A DNA stretch of 5,005 nucleotides, taken from Thermoflexia bacterium. Its GTDB lineage: Bacteria > Chloroflexota > Anaerolineae > B4-G1 > SLSP01. Shown piece by piece: positions 1-5,005 of the stretch. The stretch lies in contig JAUWHU010000398.1 in NCBI GenBank assembly GCA_030605705.1, forward strand, positions 1 to 5,005. Direction: 5' to 3'. A program made the position numbers and the translations under genes. Position 1 is the first letter of the stretch; every line of letters starts with the position of its first letter. The notes beneath the pieces are model-generated. The model searched no databases and was not told where the DNA came from. It saw nothing but the letters and a program-made list of their open reading frames with translations.

Positions 1-56
1 GATTTCACGGATAAAAAACTGCTAAAAATCCGTATTTATCCGTGATATCCGTGTCC
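1..56. repeat. ATCCGTG-type intergenic repeat with inverted arm
   Basis: Three consecutive units beginning ATCCGT start at 28, 38 and 47, with spacings of 10 and 9 bases. An inverted arm, CACGGATAAA at 6-15, pairs perfectly with TTTATCCGTG at 35-44, so the block could fold as a 10-bp stem with a 19-nt loop. It lies downstream of the SsnA-type gene and encodes nothing visible. The left edge is cut by the window, so more units may precede it. Similar CCGTG-rich texts recur in spacers of several bacterial phyla; that is background recollection and was not checked here. Confidence 0.6.
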
Positions 57-83
57 AAAAGCCTCCTACAAAACCTCGGAGGT
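57..83 (-). terminator. Weak intrinsic terminator candidate for the SsnA-type gene
   Basis: Read on the minus strand, CCTCC (82-78) pairs with GGAGG (66-62) around an 11-nt loop, and the stem is followed by C and TTTT (60-57). It begins about 18 nt after the TAG stop of the gene ending at 100. The stem is only 5 bp and the T run is short, so termination here is plausible but not strong. Confidence 0.3.
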
Positions 84-99
84 CTGAATAATGCCAGGG

Positions 100-1437
100 C
101 TAGGCGACAGCGCGTTCCCAGAGCGCGGCGGCCAGTTCTCGCGCCTGGGCGCTGATGGCCTCCTCGTCCAGCGTGAGGAGACGACGATCCTGCATGAGAA
201 TTTTCCCCGCACTGATGGTGGTGGTGATCATGGAGGCTTCATAGCCAAAGAGAAAATGCCACGGGAGATTCCCGGCCGTCAGCGGGGTAGGTGGATGGTA
301 ATCCACCAGGATGATGTCGGCCTGCGCGCCGGGGACCAGCTCCCCCAATATCTGCTCCGGCCAGAAGAGCCGGGCCAATTCGGCGTTCGCGGCATAGGCC
401 AGGCGAAAGACCAGGTCGCCGGGCAGCGCGCGCGGGTCGCGTTGGGCCAGCTTGTGTACCAGGTAAGCGGTTTTCATCTCGGCGAACATGTTGTTGCTGA
501 AGCCATCGTTGCCGAGCGCAACCTTGACGCCGCGCGCCAGCAGCTCCTCGATCTGCCCGGTACCCACGGCGTTATTCATGTTGGAGCGCGGCTGATGTGT
601 CACCCACGTGCCCGTCTCTGCCAACACCTCCATCTCGCTCTCGTCCACGTGGACGGCGTGGGCGACGAGCGTGCGCGGCCCCAGGATGCCCGCAGCGTGG
701 AGGCGGTGGATGACGCGCTGGCCTGACTTACGCAGGCTATCCTCCACGTCCTCGACACCCTCAGCGGCATGGATGTGGAAACCGCTTCCCGGCTCTCCGG
801 CAGCGGCGACGGCGGCGGCCAACGTCGCGTCGCTCAGCGTCAGCGAGGCGTGTAGCCCAAAGCTGGCCCCCAGCTGCGGATGCGGGTTCTCCCTCAACCG
901 GCGGAGGAAACGCGCGTTCTCGGCGATGCCGGCCCGCGCGCGTTCCGCGCCGTCGCGGTCGGTGACCTCGTAGCAGAGCGCAACCCGCAGCCCGGAGCGC
1001 ACGACCTCCTCCGCGATGACGTCCAGTGAGCCGGCGATAGCGTTGGGACTGGCGTGGTGGTCAATGAGAGTGGTGGCGCCGTGCCGCACCGCGTCCGCCA
1101 GACAGACCTGCACGGAGGCCCGCACGTCCGCCGGCGTGAGTTGCTTATCTAACCGCCACCAAAGCCGCTCCAATATCTCGCCGAAGCGCGTGGCCGGCGG
1201 CCCAGGATAGGCCCATCCGCGCGCAAACGCGCCGTAGAAGTGGGTATGGGCGCACAACGCCGCCGGCAAGGCCAGCTGCCCGCCGGCGGCTAACCGTTCT
1301 TCGTCGGGATACTGAGAAACCAGGTCGAGCGTGGTACCCACCGCCGCGATTTTGTCGCCGTGGATGAGGAGCGCGCCATCTTCGATCAATTGGGGAGATT
1401 TTCCCAACGTGGCGACACGAGCGCGCGTGATGAGCAT
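100..1437 (-). CDS. ssnA: SsnA-type putative aminohydrolase (amidohydrolase superfamily)
   Basis: A complete 445-aa metal-dependent hydrolase of the cytosine deaminase/ATZ-TRZ chlorohydrolase branch of the amidohydrolase superfamily, most like SsnA (E. coli SsnA has a similar length). The visible active-site set is HTH at 64-66 (two metal ligands), HIHAAE at 221-226 (H223 ligand, E226 proton shuttle), H260 in LVAH, and D311 in GNDG. SsnA-like signatures are LWWRLD at 92-97, IDHHASP at 125-131, RSNMNN at 284-289 and FAEMK at 318-322. The short N-terminal beta segment (about 1-58) and C-terminal strands complete the composite sandwich around the TIM barrel. The protein should be cytosolic. Family knowledge predicts hydrolytic deamination or dechlorination of a nitrogen heterocycle; the true substrate is unknown. 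The ATG start is fixed by AGGAGG five bases upstream. The xanthine dehydrogenase/YgfK genes that accompany ssnA in E. coli are not in this window. No clear promoter was found; a lone TAAAAT at 1530-1525 lacks a good -35. The family call is firm; the SsnA label is likely. Confidence 0.9.
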   Translation of the reverse strand: MLITRARVATLGKSPQLIEDGALLIHGDKIAAVGTTLDLVSQYPDEERLAAGGQLALPAALCAHTHFYGAFARGWAYPGPPATRFGEILERLWWRLDKQLTPADVRASVQVCLADAVRHGATTLIDHHASPNAIAGSLDVIAEEVVRSGLRVALCYEVTDRDGAERARAGIAENARFLRRLRENPHPQLGASFGLHASLTLSDATLAAAVAAAGEPGSGFHIHAAEGVEDVEDSLRKSGQRVIHRLHAAGILGPRTLVAHAVHVDESEMEVLAETGTWVTHQPRSNMNNAVGTGQIEELLARGVKVALGNDGFSNNMFAEMKTAYLVHKLAQRDPRALPGDLVFRLAYAANAELARLFWPEQILGELVPGAQADIILVDYHPPTPLTAGNLPWHFLFGYEASMITTTISAGKILMQDRRLLTLDEEAISAQARELAAALWERAVA

Positions 1438-1442
1438 AACAA

Positions 1443-1448
1443 CCTCCT
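1443..1448 (-). promoter_or_regulatory. Ribosome binding site of the SsnA-type gene
   Basis: A perfect AGGAGG on the minus strand is followed by the 5-nt spacer TTGTT and the ATG at 1437-1435. It decides the start codon of the gene. Confidence 0.9.
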
Positions 1449-1472
1449 GTGAAAGTTAAAAAAAGGCATCTC

Positions 1473-1524
1473 ACCACAGACCGTAGGTGTGGGCAGACAG
1501 TGCCCACAAACAGAGAGCACAGAG
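1473..1524 (+). repeat. CACAGAG-type repeat interrupted by a REP-like hairpin
   Basis: ACCACAGA at 1473-1480 and CAGAGAGCACAGAG at 1511-1524 look like two parts of a CACAGAG-rich spacer repeat. Between them sits a perfect 8-bp inverted repeat, TGTGGGCA (1488-1495) and TGCCCACA (1501-1508), with a 5-nt loop. ACAGA occurs on both sides (1476-1480 and 1510-1514), which could be a short duplication or simply part of the repeat. It lies just upstream of the SsnA-type gene and would probably be in its leader. No protein is encoded. Confidence 0.6.
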
Positions 1525-1549
1525 ATTTTAAACTTGACCTTGAAAAAAT

Positions 1550-1702
1550 GGCTCTACGCAGATTTGTGGGGTAAAAACAGAGCTGTCCTTATTTTGAGCG
1601 CCCTTTTGGCCCCAAAGTGGGTCGCCAGCCTCGTTGCCGGGCGTATTTTTGGCTATCAAGTGGAGCAGAAGCTCGCCGTACCCCACTAATCTGTATAGAC
1701 CC
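1550..1702. mobile_element. 153-bp MITE-like element with 8-bp target duplication
   Basis: The left end begins GGCTCTACGCAG (1550) and the right end, read inward on the minus strand, begins GGGTCTATACAG (1702). The two 24-bp ends (1550-1573 and 1679-1702) agree at 20 of 24 positions, including the inner GTGGGGTA. The element is flanked exactly by GAAAAAAT at 1542-1549 and 1703-1710, a perfect AT-rich 8-bp direct repeat as expected of a target duplication. The 105-bp interior has no transposase and no convincing coding sequence, so it must have moved in trans. GG-initial ends with 8-bp duplications fit the ISL3 family of insertion sequences; IS256-type elements (8-9 bp duplications) are an alternative. 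The family assignment is inference; the ends and duplication are seen directly. Confidence 0.75.
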
Positions 1703-1760
1703 GAAAAAATTAACTTTTTGATGTGTAAAGTAGAATTTTCTTAAACCAAACATCGAATTT

Positions 1761-1787
1761 CCTCTGTGTCCTTTGTGTCTCTGTGGT
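1761..1787 (-). repeat. Three-unit nonamer repeat (ACACAGAGG type)
   Basis: On the minus strand the three contiguous 9-mers are ACCACAGAG, ACACAAAGG and ACACAGAGG. They lie 24 nt behind the stop of the YihY-family gene. The same word family occurs at 1473-1524 on the opposite strand, so the two copies face each other across the MITE-like element. No terminator hairpin was seen between this block and the gene. Confidence 0.6.
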
Positions 1788-1810
1788 TAGATGATCTTTC
1801 TTCAGCAGAG

Positions 1811-2674
1811 TTAGAGTATCTCCCGCCCCTGTTCCCGTCTTTCTTGCAGGTAAGCCTGGATTTCGGCGCCGTACAACAAAATATGGTAACTTAAATTGAC
1901 CCAGACGATAGTGACCACCGCTACCCAGAACGAGCCGTAGACCAGGGGATAATTGAGCAATCCCGCCGTCAAAGCCAGAGCAAAAGCTTCGCGTACCAGC
2001 ACCCACACCACACTAACCACCAACCCGATCCCAATGGAGAGACGCTTATGAACATCCGCCGCAGGAAAAAAACGAAAGACGATAAGGTTCAGCATGAAAA
2101 CAATGGAGAGAGAAAGCAGCCGTTCCATCCATTGGGAAACGGGGAATTCCCAACCATTGATGATGGGGAACCAGTGCGGTAGCAGCTGCCACAAGGTGCG
2201 GGTGAGAAAAGCAAAGAGTACCCAGACCGTCACGCCGAACAGTGAGAGCACACCCAGTAAGCGCTGCTCCCAGAAAGTGCGCCCGCCGTCGCGCTCCCAC
2301 ACCACATTGATGGCGGTCTCCAGCACAGTAAACATCCCGGAGGCCGACCACAAAGCCACCAGGCCAGACATCACCCCCATCGTACCGCGATAATGCACCA
2401 GACTTTCGATGTTGATGCGGATGGTATCGGCGGCTGTGGGCAGGAGGGCGGTCAGACTACCCAGGATGACTGCCTCCACTTCCCCGGCATTTATGAAGAG
2501 GCTCCCCACCGAAAGAACGAAAAAAAGGAGAGGTATCACGGACAACAGAGTGTAGTAGGTCAATGCGGCGGCGTAGGAAGTGATGTGGTGACGGGCGGCG
2601 CGACTCAACACTTCCAAAACGAGGACTACGGCCGGTCTCTGTCTCAGTTTCTGAATAAAAGGCATTGACAGCAT
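1811..2674 (-). CDS. YihY/BrkB-family inner membrane protein
   Basis: A polytopic membrane protein of 287 aa if started at the ATG at 2674 (284 aa from the ATG at 2665). Numbered from 2665, about six helices can be read: 38-58, 94-116, 136-158, 184-200, 209-235 and 244-267. Family hallmarks are YAAALTYYTLLSVIPLLF at 31-48, SGMFTVLETAINVVWE at 109-124, and YGSFWVAVVTIVW near 243-255 followed by GAEI before a charged, cytosolic tail. This is the UPF0761/YihY family (formerly called RNase BN by mistake), whose molecular function is not settled; transport or envelope roles have been suggested. The reading frame is open back to 2794, but that extension overlaps the epimerase gene and its residues look unlike the family, whose N-terminus before AAAL is about 30-35 residues. 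The start lies 14 bp after the epimerase stop without a good Shine-Dalgarno, so translational coupling is likely. A GTG at 2686 is a further alternative. Confidence 0.9.
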   Translation of the reverse strand: MLSMPFIQKLRQRPAVVLVLEVLSRAARHHITSYAAALTYYTLLSVIPLLFFVLSVGSLFINAGEVEAVILGSLTALLPTAADTIRINIESLVHYRGTMGVMSGLVALWSASGMFTVLETAINVVWERDGGRTFWEQRLLGVLSLFGVTVWVLFAFLTRTLWQLLPHWFPIINGWEFPVSQWMERLLSLSIVFMLNLIVFRFFPAADVHKRLSIGIGLVVSVVWVLVREAFALALTAGLLNYPLVYGSFWVAVVTIVWVNLSYHILLYGAEIQAYLQERREQGREIL

Positions 2675-2688
2675 CGCATTTACCACAG

Positions 2689-3612
2689 CTATCGAAAACG
2701 TGCATCTTGGGCCAACGTCCGGCGCAACCCCTCCGCTAAGGAGACGCGCGGCTGGTAGTTTAGCAAATGCTTCGCTAACGTCAAATCCGCGCACAGGTGC
2801 AAAAGGCCGCCCGTTTGAACCGGGCTATAAATGACATTGCTCTCGGAGCCGGTGACGTCGAGGATCAGGCGCACCAAATCGTTGATGGACGTTTCGATAC
2901 CGCTGCCGACGTTGATAATTTGGTGACCGTGAGCTTCCACGCGGGAGGCGGCGATAAATGCCGCGACCACGTCATCCACGTAGATGAAATCTCGCGTTTG
3001 GGCGCCATCGCCGAAGACAACTAACGATCCCCCCCCAATCGCCTGTCGTAGACAGCCCGGCACAACCGATGCGTGGGATGGCGGCAAAGATTGATCCGGG
3101 CCATAGGCGTTGAAAATACGCAAGGCCACTGTAGAGATGCCACAGAAATCGCCGATGACATTCATGTAATGTTCGGCTGCCAGCTTGCTCACGGCGTAGG
3201 GGGATTGCGGGTGAGGGTGGGCGCCCTCCGGGACGGGCTGCTGGGACTGCTCGCCGTAGATCGCGCCCGATGAGGCGAGGATCAACCGAGAGACGCCCAC
3301 ATCACGCATAGCCTCCAACAGCGCTACCGTGCCGCCCACGTTGACCTCGTTGTACTCGCGGGGATAGAGGTTGGATTCCGCAACCAGGATACGCGCCGCC
3401 AGGTGATAGACACAATCCACGCCCTGCAACAACGTCCACAGCTTAGGGCGATCCAGAACCGAGCCACGGTGGAACAGCACACGCCGATTCAAGCGCGCCG
3501 GATCGCCGGCGCTCAAATCGTCCAAGACCAACACCTCGTGCCCTTGCTTCACAAAAGCATTGGCCAGGGCGCTCCCCAGGAAACCCGCCCCCCCGGTGAT
3601 CAAAATACGCAC
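2689..3612 (-). CDS. NAD-dependent epimerase/dehydratase (extended SDR, UDP-glucose 4-epimerase-like)
   Basis: A 307-aa extended short-chain dehydrogenase/reductase. The Rossmann nucleotide-binding motif GGAGFLGS is at 7-14, and D31/D32 ends the second strand, favouring NAD(H) over NADP(H). LASSGAIYG at 112-120 supplies the catalytic Ser/Thr region, and Y139-x3-K143 in SPYAVSK is the catalytic pair. RIFNAYGP at 165-172 and GDGAQTRDFIYVDDV at 201-215 are typical of UDP-sugar 4-epimerases and relatives. It is predicted to be cytosolic, interconverting nucleotide sugars for cell-surface glycans; the exact substrate (GalE versus dTDP- or UDP-uronate enzymes) cannot be settled from motifs. The start is GTG, chosen because AGGAG lies six bases upstream and the Rossmann motif follows at once; an ATG at 3729 would add 39 residues translated from a repeat array. 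It leads the YihY-family gene in a likely two-gene operon. Confidence 0.92.
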   Translation of the reverse strand: MRILITGGAGFLGSALANAFVKQGHEVLVLDDLSAGDPARLNRRVLFHRGSVLDRPKLWTLLQGVDCVYHLAARILVAESNLYPREYNEVNVGGTVALLEAMRDVGVSRLILASSGAIYGEQSQQPVPEGAHPHPQSPYAVSKLAAEHYMNVIGDFCGISTVALRIFNAYGPDQSLPPSHASVVPGCLRQAIGGGSLVVFGDGAQTRDFIYVDDVVAAFIAASRVEAHGHQIINVGSGIETSINDLVRLILDVTGSESNVIYSPVQTGGLLHLCADLTLAKHLLNYQPRVSLAEGLRRTLAQDARFR

Positions 3613-3618
3613 AATGTT

Positions 3619-3623
3619 CTCCT
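3619..3623 (-). promoter_or_regulatory. Ribosome binding site fixing the epimerase GTG start
   Basis: Minus-strand AGGAG within a purine-rich run (GGGAGAGAGGAG) is followed by AACATT and then GTG at 3612-3610. The spacing of six is ideal and overrules the upstream ATG at 3729. Confidence 0.85.
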
Positions 3624-3639
3624 CTCTCCCCAACCAATG

Positions 3640-3710
3640 GCAAATGTGCAAATGGCGAATGGCGAATAGTGACTGGTGAATGGTGATTGGTGAATAGTGA
3701 ATGGCAGACC
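3640..3710 (-). repeat. Degenerate heptamer array in the epimerase leader
   Basis: Eight 7-bp units lie in perfect register from 3648 to 3703 (plus-strand forms GCAAATG, GCGAATG, GCGAATA, GTGACTG, GTGAATG, GTGATTG, GTGAATA, GTGAATG). A ninth GCAAATG at 3640-3646 is set off by one extra base, and a decayed unit follows at 3704-3710. On the transcribed sense strand the unit is CATTYRC-like. The array lies 27 nt upstream of the epimerase GTG, inside the predicted 5' leader. Its gene-proximal end matches the array at 4039-4074 in inverted orientation. Confidence 0.85.
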
Positions 3711-3802
3711 ATGACTCTCGCGGATGCACAGGACAACGTAAATATGGCGACGCCGCGTTAGAGACTTTCGTGGCCGTTCTTGATCCCCGAGGCCGCTCCT
3801 TT

Positions 3803-3830
3803 ATTTTAGCACACCTCGGAAAATTGACAC
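3803..3830 (-). promoter_or_regulatory. Candidate sigma70-type promoter of the epimerase-YihY operon
   Basis: On the minus strand TAAAAT (3808-3803) is a 5/6 match to the -10 box and is directly preceded by TGC, an extended -10. GTGTCA (3830-3825) is a 4/6 -35 box at 16-bp spacing. Transcription would start near 3796, giving a leader of roughly 185 nt that contains the heptamer array. The octamer array begins about 9-16 bp upstream of the -35 box. Confidence 0.45.
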
Positions 3831-3838
3831 GGTGACTG

Positions 3839-3926
3839 GGACAGCGTCCCAGCGTTTCAGCGGCATAGCGTCATAGCGTTTCAGCGGCATAGCGTTTCAG
3901 CGTCTCAGCGTCTCAGCGTCTCACTG
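3839..3926 (+). repeat. Octamer tandem array (NNNNAGCG units)
   Basis: Eleven 8-bp units lie in unbroken register. The first ten end in AGCG (TCCCAGCG, TTTCAGCG, GCATAGCG, TCATAGCG, TCTCAGCG and so on); the first, GGACAGCG at 3839, is the most divergent and the last, TCTCACTG at 3919, has decayed. Variation is confined mainly to the first half of each unit. GCATAGCG and TTTCAGCG each recur non-adjacently, which suggests copying by slippage of multi-unit blocks. The array is noncoding and sits between the divergent promoters. Confidence 0.9.
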
Positions 3927-3928
3927 CC

Positions 3929-3971
3929 CCTTTGTCATTTGCTCATTTGTCCTTCTCTTCCTTTGTCATTT
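3929..3971 (+). repeat. Pyrimidine-rich 31-bp-spaced direct repeat
   Basis: CCTTTGTCATTT occurs at 3929-3940 and again at 3960-3971. The first copy runs into CATTTGC-T-CATTTGT, the same word and one-base offset as the heptamer arrays. It may be a decayed relative of them. It lies upstream of the hflX promoter candidate. Confidence 0.5.
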
Positions 3972-3978
3972 TCTTTAC

Positions 3979-4006
3979 TTGCTCCCCGCCGATTTCAGGC
4001 TATCAT
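3979..4006 (+). promoter_or_regulatory. Weak promoter candidate for hflX
   Basis: TATCAT at 4001-4006 matches the -10 consensus at 5/6. The best upstream hexamer at suitable spacing (16 bp) is TTGCTC at 3979-3984, only 3/6 to the -35 box. No extended -10 was seen. The leader would include the heptamer array that abuts the hflX start. Confidence 0.25.
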
Positions 4007-4038
4007 TGAGTTCTGATCGGCAAGAAAGGTTTTTCTGT

Positions 4039-4074
4039 CATTTGCAATTTGCCATTTGCCATTTGCACATTTGC
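4039..4074 (+). repeat. Heptamer array abutting the hflX start
   Basis: The units are CATTTGC, AATTTGC, CATTTGC and CATTTGC, then a single A, then CATTTGC ending at 4074. The hflX ATG follows after four bases. The segment 4047-4074 is an inverted copy of 3640-3667, with 26 of 28 positions identical, including the one-base offset. In both divergent genes the same end of the array points at the start codon. The array occupies the place where a Shine-Dalgarno sequence would be expected, and none is visible. Confidence 0.85.
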
Positions 4075-4078
4075 TACT

Positions 4079-5005
4079 ATGGGAAGAGAAAACATCCTCA
4101 AAGAGACATTAGCGCCACCGGAACGGGCTTTCCTGGTGGGCGTGGCGTGGAAAAGCACCCCCTCCGGCAAGTTCGTGCCGGATGCCTGGCCCGTGGAAGA
4201 ATCGCTGGCAGAGTTGGAGCGACTCGCGGACACCGCCGGACTGGAGGTATTGGGCCAGTCAACGCAAAGCCTGGAACGCCCCCATCCCGCCACCTTCGTA
4301 GGGAAAGGCAAAGCCCAGGAGATCGCCGACACGCTGCGGATGTCAGGCGCGGACGTGGTCATCTTCGACGATGAGCTGAGTCCCCGCCACCAACGGGAGC
4401 TGGAAGAGATCTTCGGCGATCAGGTCAAGGTGCTGGACCGTACCGGGCTGATCTTAGACATTTTCGCCCAACACGCCAACACGCGAGAGGGCGCGCTCCA
4501 GGTGGAGCTGGCGCAGTACAAATACCGCCTTCCGCGCCTGACCCAGGCCTGGACGCAGCAGGCGTTGACGCGACAGGCCGGCGGACGGGCCGGCGGTTCG
4601 ACGGGCGGAGTCGGCTTGCGCGGCCCCGGTGAGACCCGCCTGGAGCTGGATCGCCGCCGCATCCGCCACCGCATTGCCCGGATCAAGCAAGAGCTGGAAG
4701 ACGTGCGTTCCCATCGTGCCCGGCACCGGGTGCAACGACGGCGCAGTGGGTTGCCGACGGTGGCGCTGGTGGGCTACACCAACGCCGGCAAGTCCACCCT
4801 ACTCAACACGCTTAGCGGCTCGAATGTCTACGTCGCCGACCAGCTCTTCGCCACTCTCGATCCCACCACGCGCCGCGTGGAGCTGCCCGGCGGAACCATC
4901 GTTTTGATGACCGACACCATCGGCTTCATCCAAAAGCTGCCCACTCAGCTGATAGCGGCTTTCCGCGCTACGTTGGAAGAGGTTGTCGAGGCGGATTTAC
5001 TGCTG
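4079..5005 (+). CDS. hflX: Ribosome-associated GTPase HflX, 3' end outside the window
   Basis: The first 309 codons of HflX, a cytosolic GTPase of the OBG-HflX group that binds the 50S subunit and, in studied bacteria, splits or rescues stalled ribosomes under stress. The N-terminal domain carries VGKGK at 74-78, FDDELSPRHQRELE at 96-109 and DRTGLILDIFAQHANTREG at 120-138. The glycine-rich linker ending GPGETRLELDRRRIR at 182-196 is the HflX signature. The GTPase domain shows the G1 loop GYTNAGKST at 232-240, the switch I FATLDPTTR at 257-265 and the G3 DTIGF at 279-283. G4 (NKxD) and later parts lie beyond 5005. The ATG at 4079 is the only ATG between an in-frame TGA at 4007 and the conserved ERAFLVGV at 15-22. 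It lacks an upstream Shine-Dalgarno; a purine run, GGGAAGAG, lies just after the ATG instead. No sign of frameshift or decay. Confidence 0.95.
   Translation, partial: MGRENILKETLAPPERAFLVGVAWKSTPSGKFVPDAWPVEESLAELERLADTAGLEVLGQSTQSLERPHPATFVGKGKAQEIADTLRMSGADVVIFDDELSPRHQRELEEIFGDQVKVLDRTGLILDIFAQHANTREGALQVELAQYKYRLPRLTQAWTQQALTRQAGGRAGGSTGGVGLRGPGETRLELDRRRIRHRIARIKQELEDVRSHRARHRVQRRRSGLPTVALVGYTNAGKSTLLNTLSGSNVYVADQLFATLDPTTRRVELPGGTIVLMTDTIGFIQKLPTQLIAAFRATLEEVVEADLLL

Noticed and set aside
91..726. 211-aa plus-strand reading frame opposite the SsnA-type gene
   Set aside because: It is antisense to a gene with a full catalytic motif set and a perfect ribosome binding site, and its translation shows no recognisable domain.
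1489..1689. 66-aa plus-strand reading frame
   Set aside because: It runs through the REP-like hairpin and the MITE-like element, ends inside the right terminal repeat and has no ribosome binding site.
1690..1810. Intrinsic terminator behind the YihY-family gene
   Set aside because: Only a weak A/T pairing (AAAAA with TTTTT near 1704-1720) is present, with no GC-rich stem.
2675..2794. N-terminal extension of the YihY-family protein to an ATG at 2794
   Set aside because: It overlaps the epimerase coding sequence in another frame and exceeds the usual length before the first conserved motif.
3613..3729. 39-residue N-terminal extension of the epimerase from an ATG at 3729
   Set aside because: The extension is translated heptamer repeat, and the GTG at 3612 has AGGAG at ideal spacing directly before the Rossmann motif.
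3824..3829. Perfect TTGACA on the plus strand as a -35 box for hflX
   Set aside because: No -10-like hexamer lies 15-19 bp downstream; that stretch is octamer repeat.
3839..4074. CRISPR array
   Set aside because: Units are 7 or 8 bp, contiguous, and have no spacers; no cas gene is present.
4075..4080. TACTAT as a -10 box with a TTGCCA repeat unit as -35
   Set aside because: Spacings to the repeat hexamers are 13 or 20 bp, and transcription would begin inside the hflX coding region with no suitable later start before the conserved N-terminal motif.

Overview
The window reads as bacterial chromosome with GC-rich genes and AT-richer, repeat-laden spacers. The proteins are of general bacterial type. 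The abundance of short degenerate tandem repeats between genes resembles Chloroflexota (Anaerolineae-like) or some cyanobacterial genomes, but the lineage is a low-confidence inference and nothing here fixes it.

Layout: (1) 1-99 is a spacer with an ATCCGTG-type repeat and a weak terminator behind the first gene. (2) 100-1437, minus strand, is a complete SsnA-type amidohydrolase with all metal ligands. (3) 1438-1810 is a 373-bp spacer with no convincing gene. It holds a REP-like hairpin inside a CACAGAG-type repeat, a 153-bp MITE-like element with 24-bp terminal inverted repeats and a perfect 8-bp target duplication, and a nonamer repeat. (4) 1811-2674, minus strand, is a six-helix YihY/BrkB-family membrane protein. 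(5) 2689-3612, minus strand, is an extended-SDR nucleotide-sugar epimerase that starts at GTG and lies 14 bp upstream of the YihY gene, so the two probably form an operon. (6) 3613-4078 is a 466-bp divergent intergenic region with a good promoter for the epimerase operon, a weak candidate promoter for hflX, and three repeat blocks: two heptamer arrays that are inverted copies of each other and one octamer array. (7) 4079-5005, plus strand, is the first 309 codons of the GTPase HflX, which runs off the window.

The genes do not form an obvious pathway. The epimerase (nucleotide-sugar supply) and the YihY protein (membrane, function unknown) are linked by transcription. SsnA and HflX look like independent units. 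I found no evidence of a new defence, secretion or biosynthetic system. The most distinctive content is in the spacers: a non-autonomous transposon with clean ends, and matching heptamer arrays placed as mirror-image leaders of two divergent genes.
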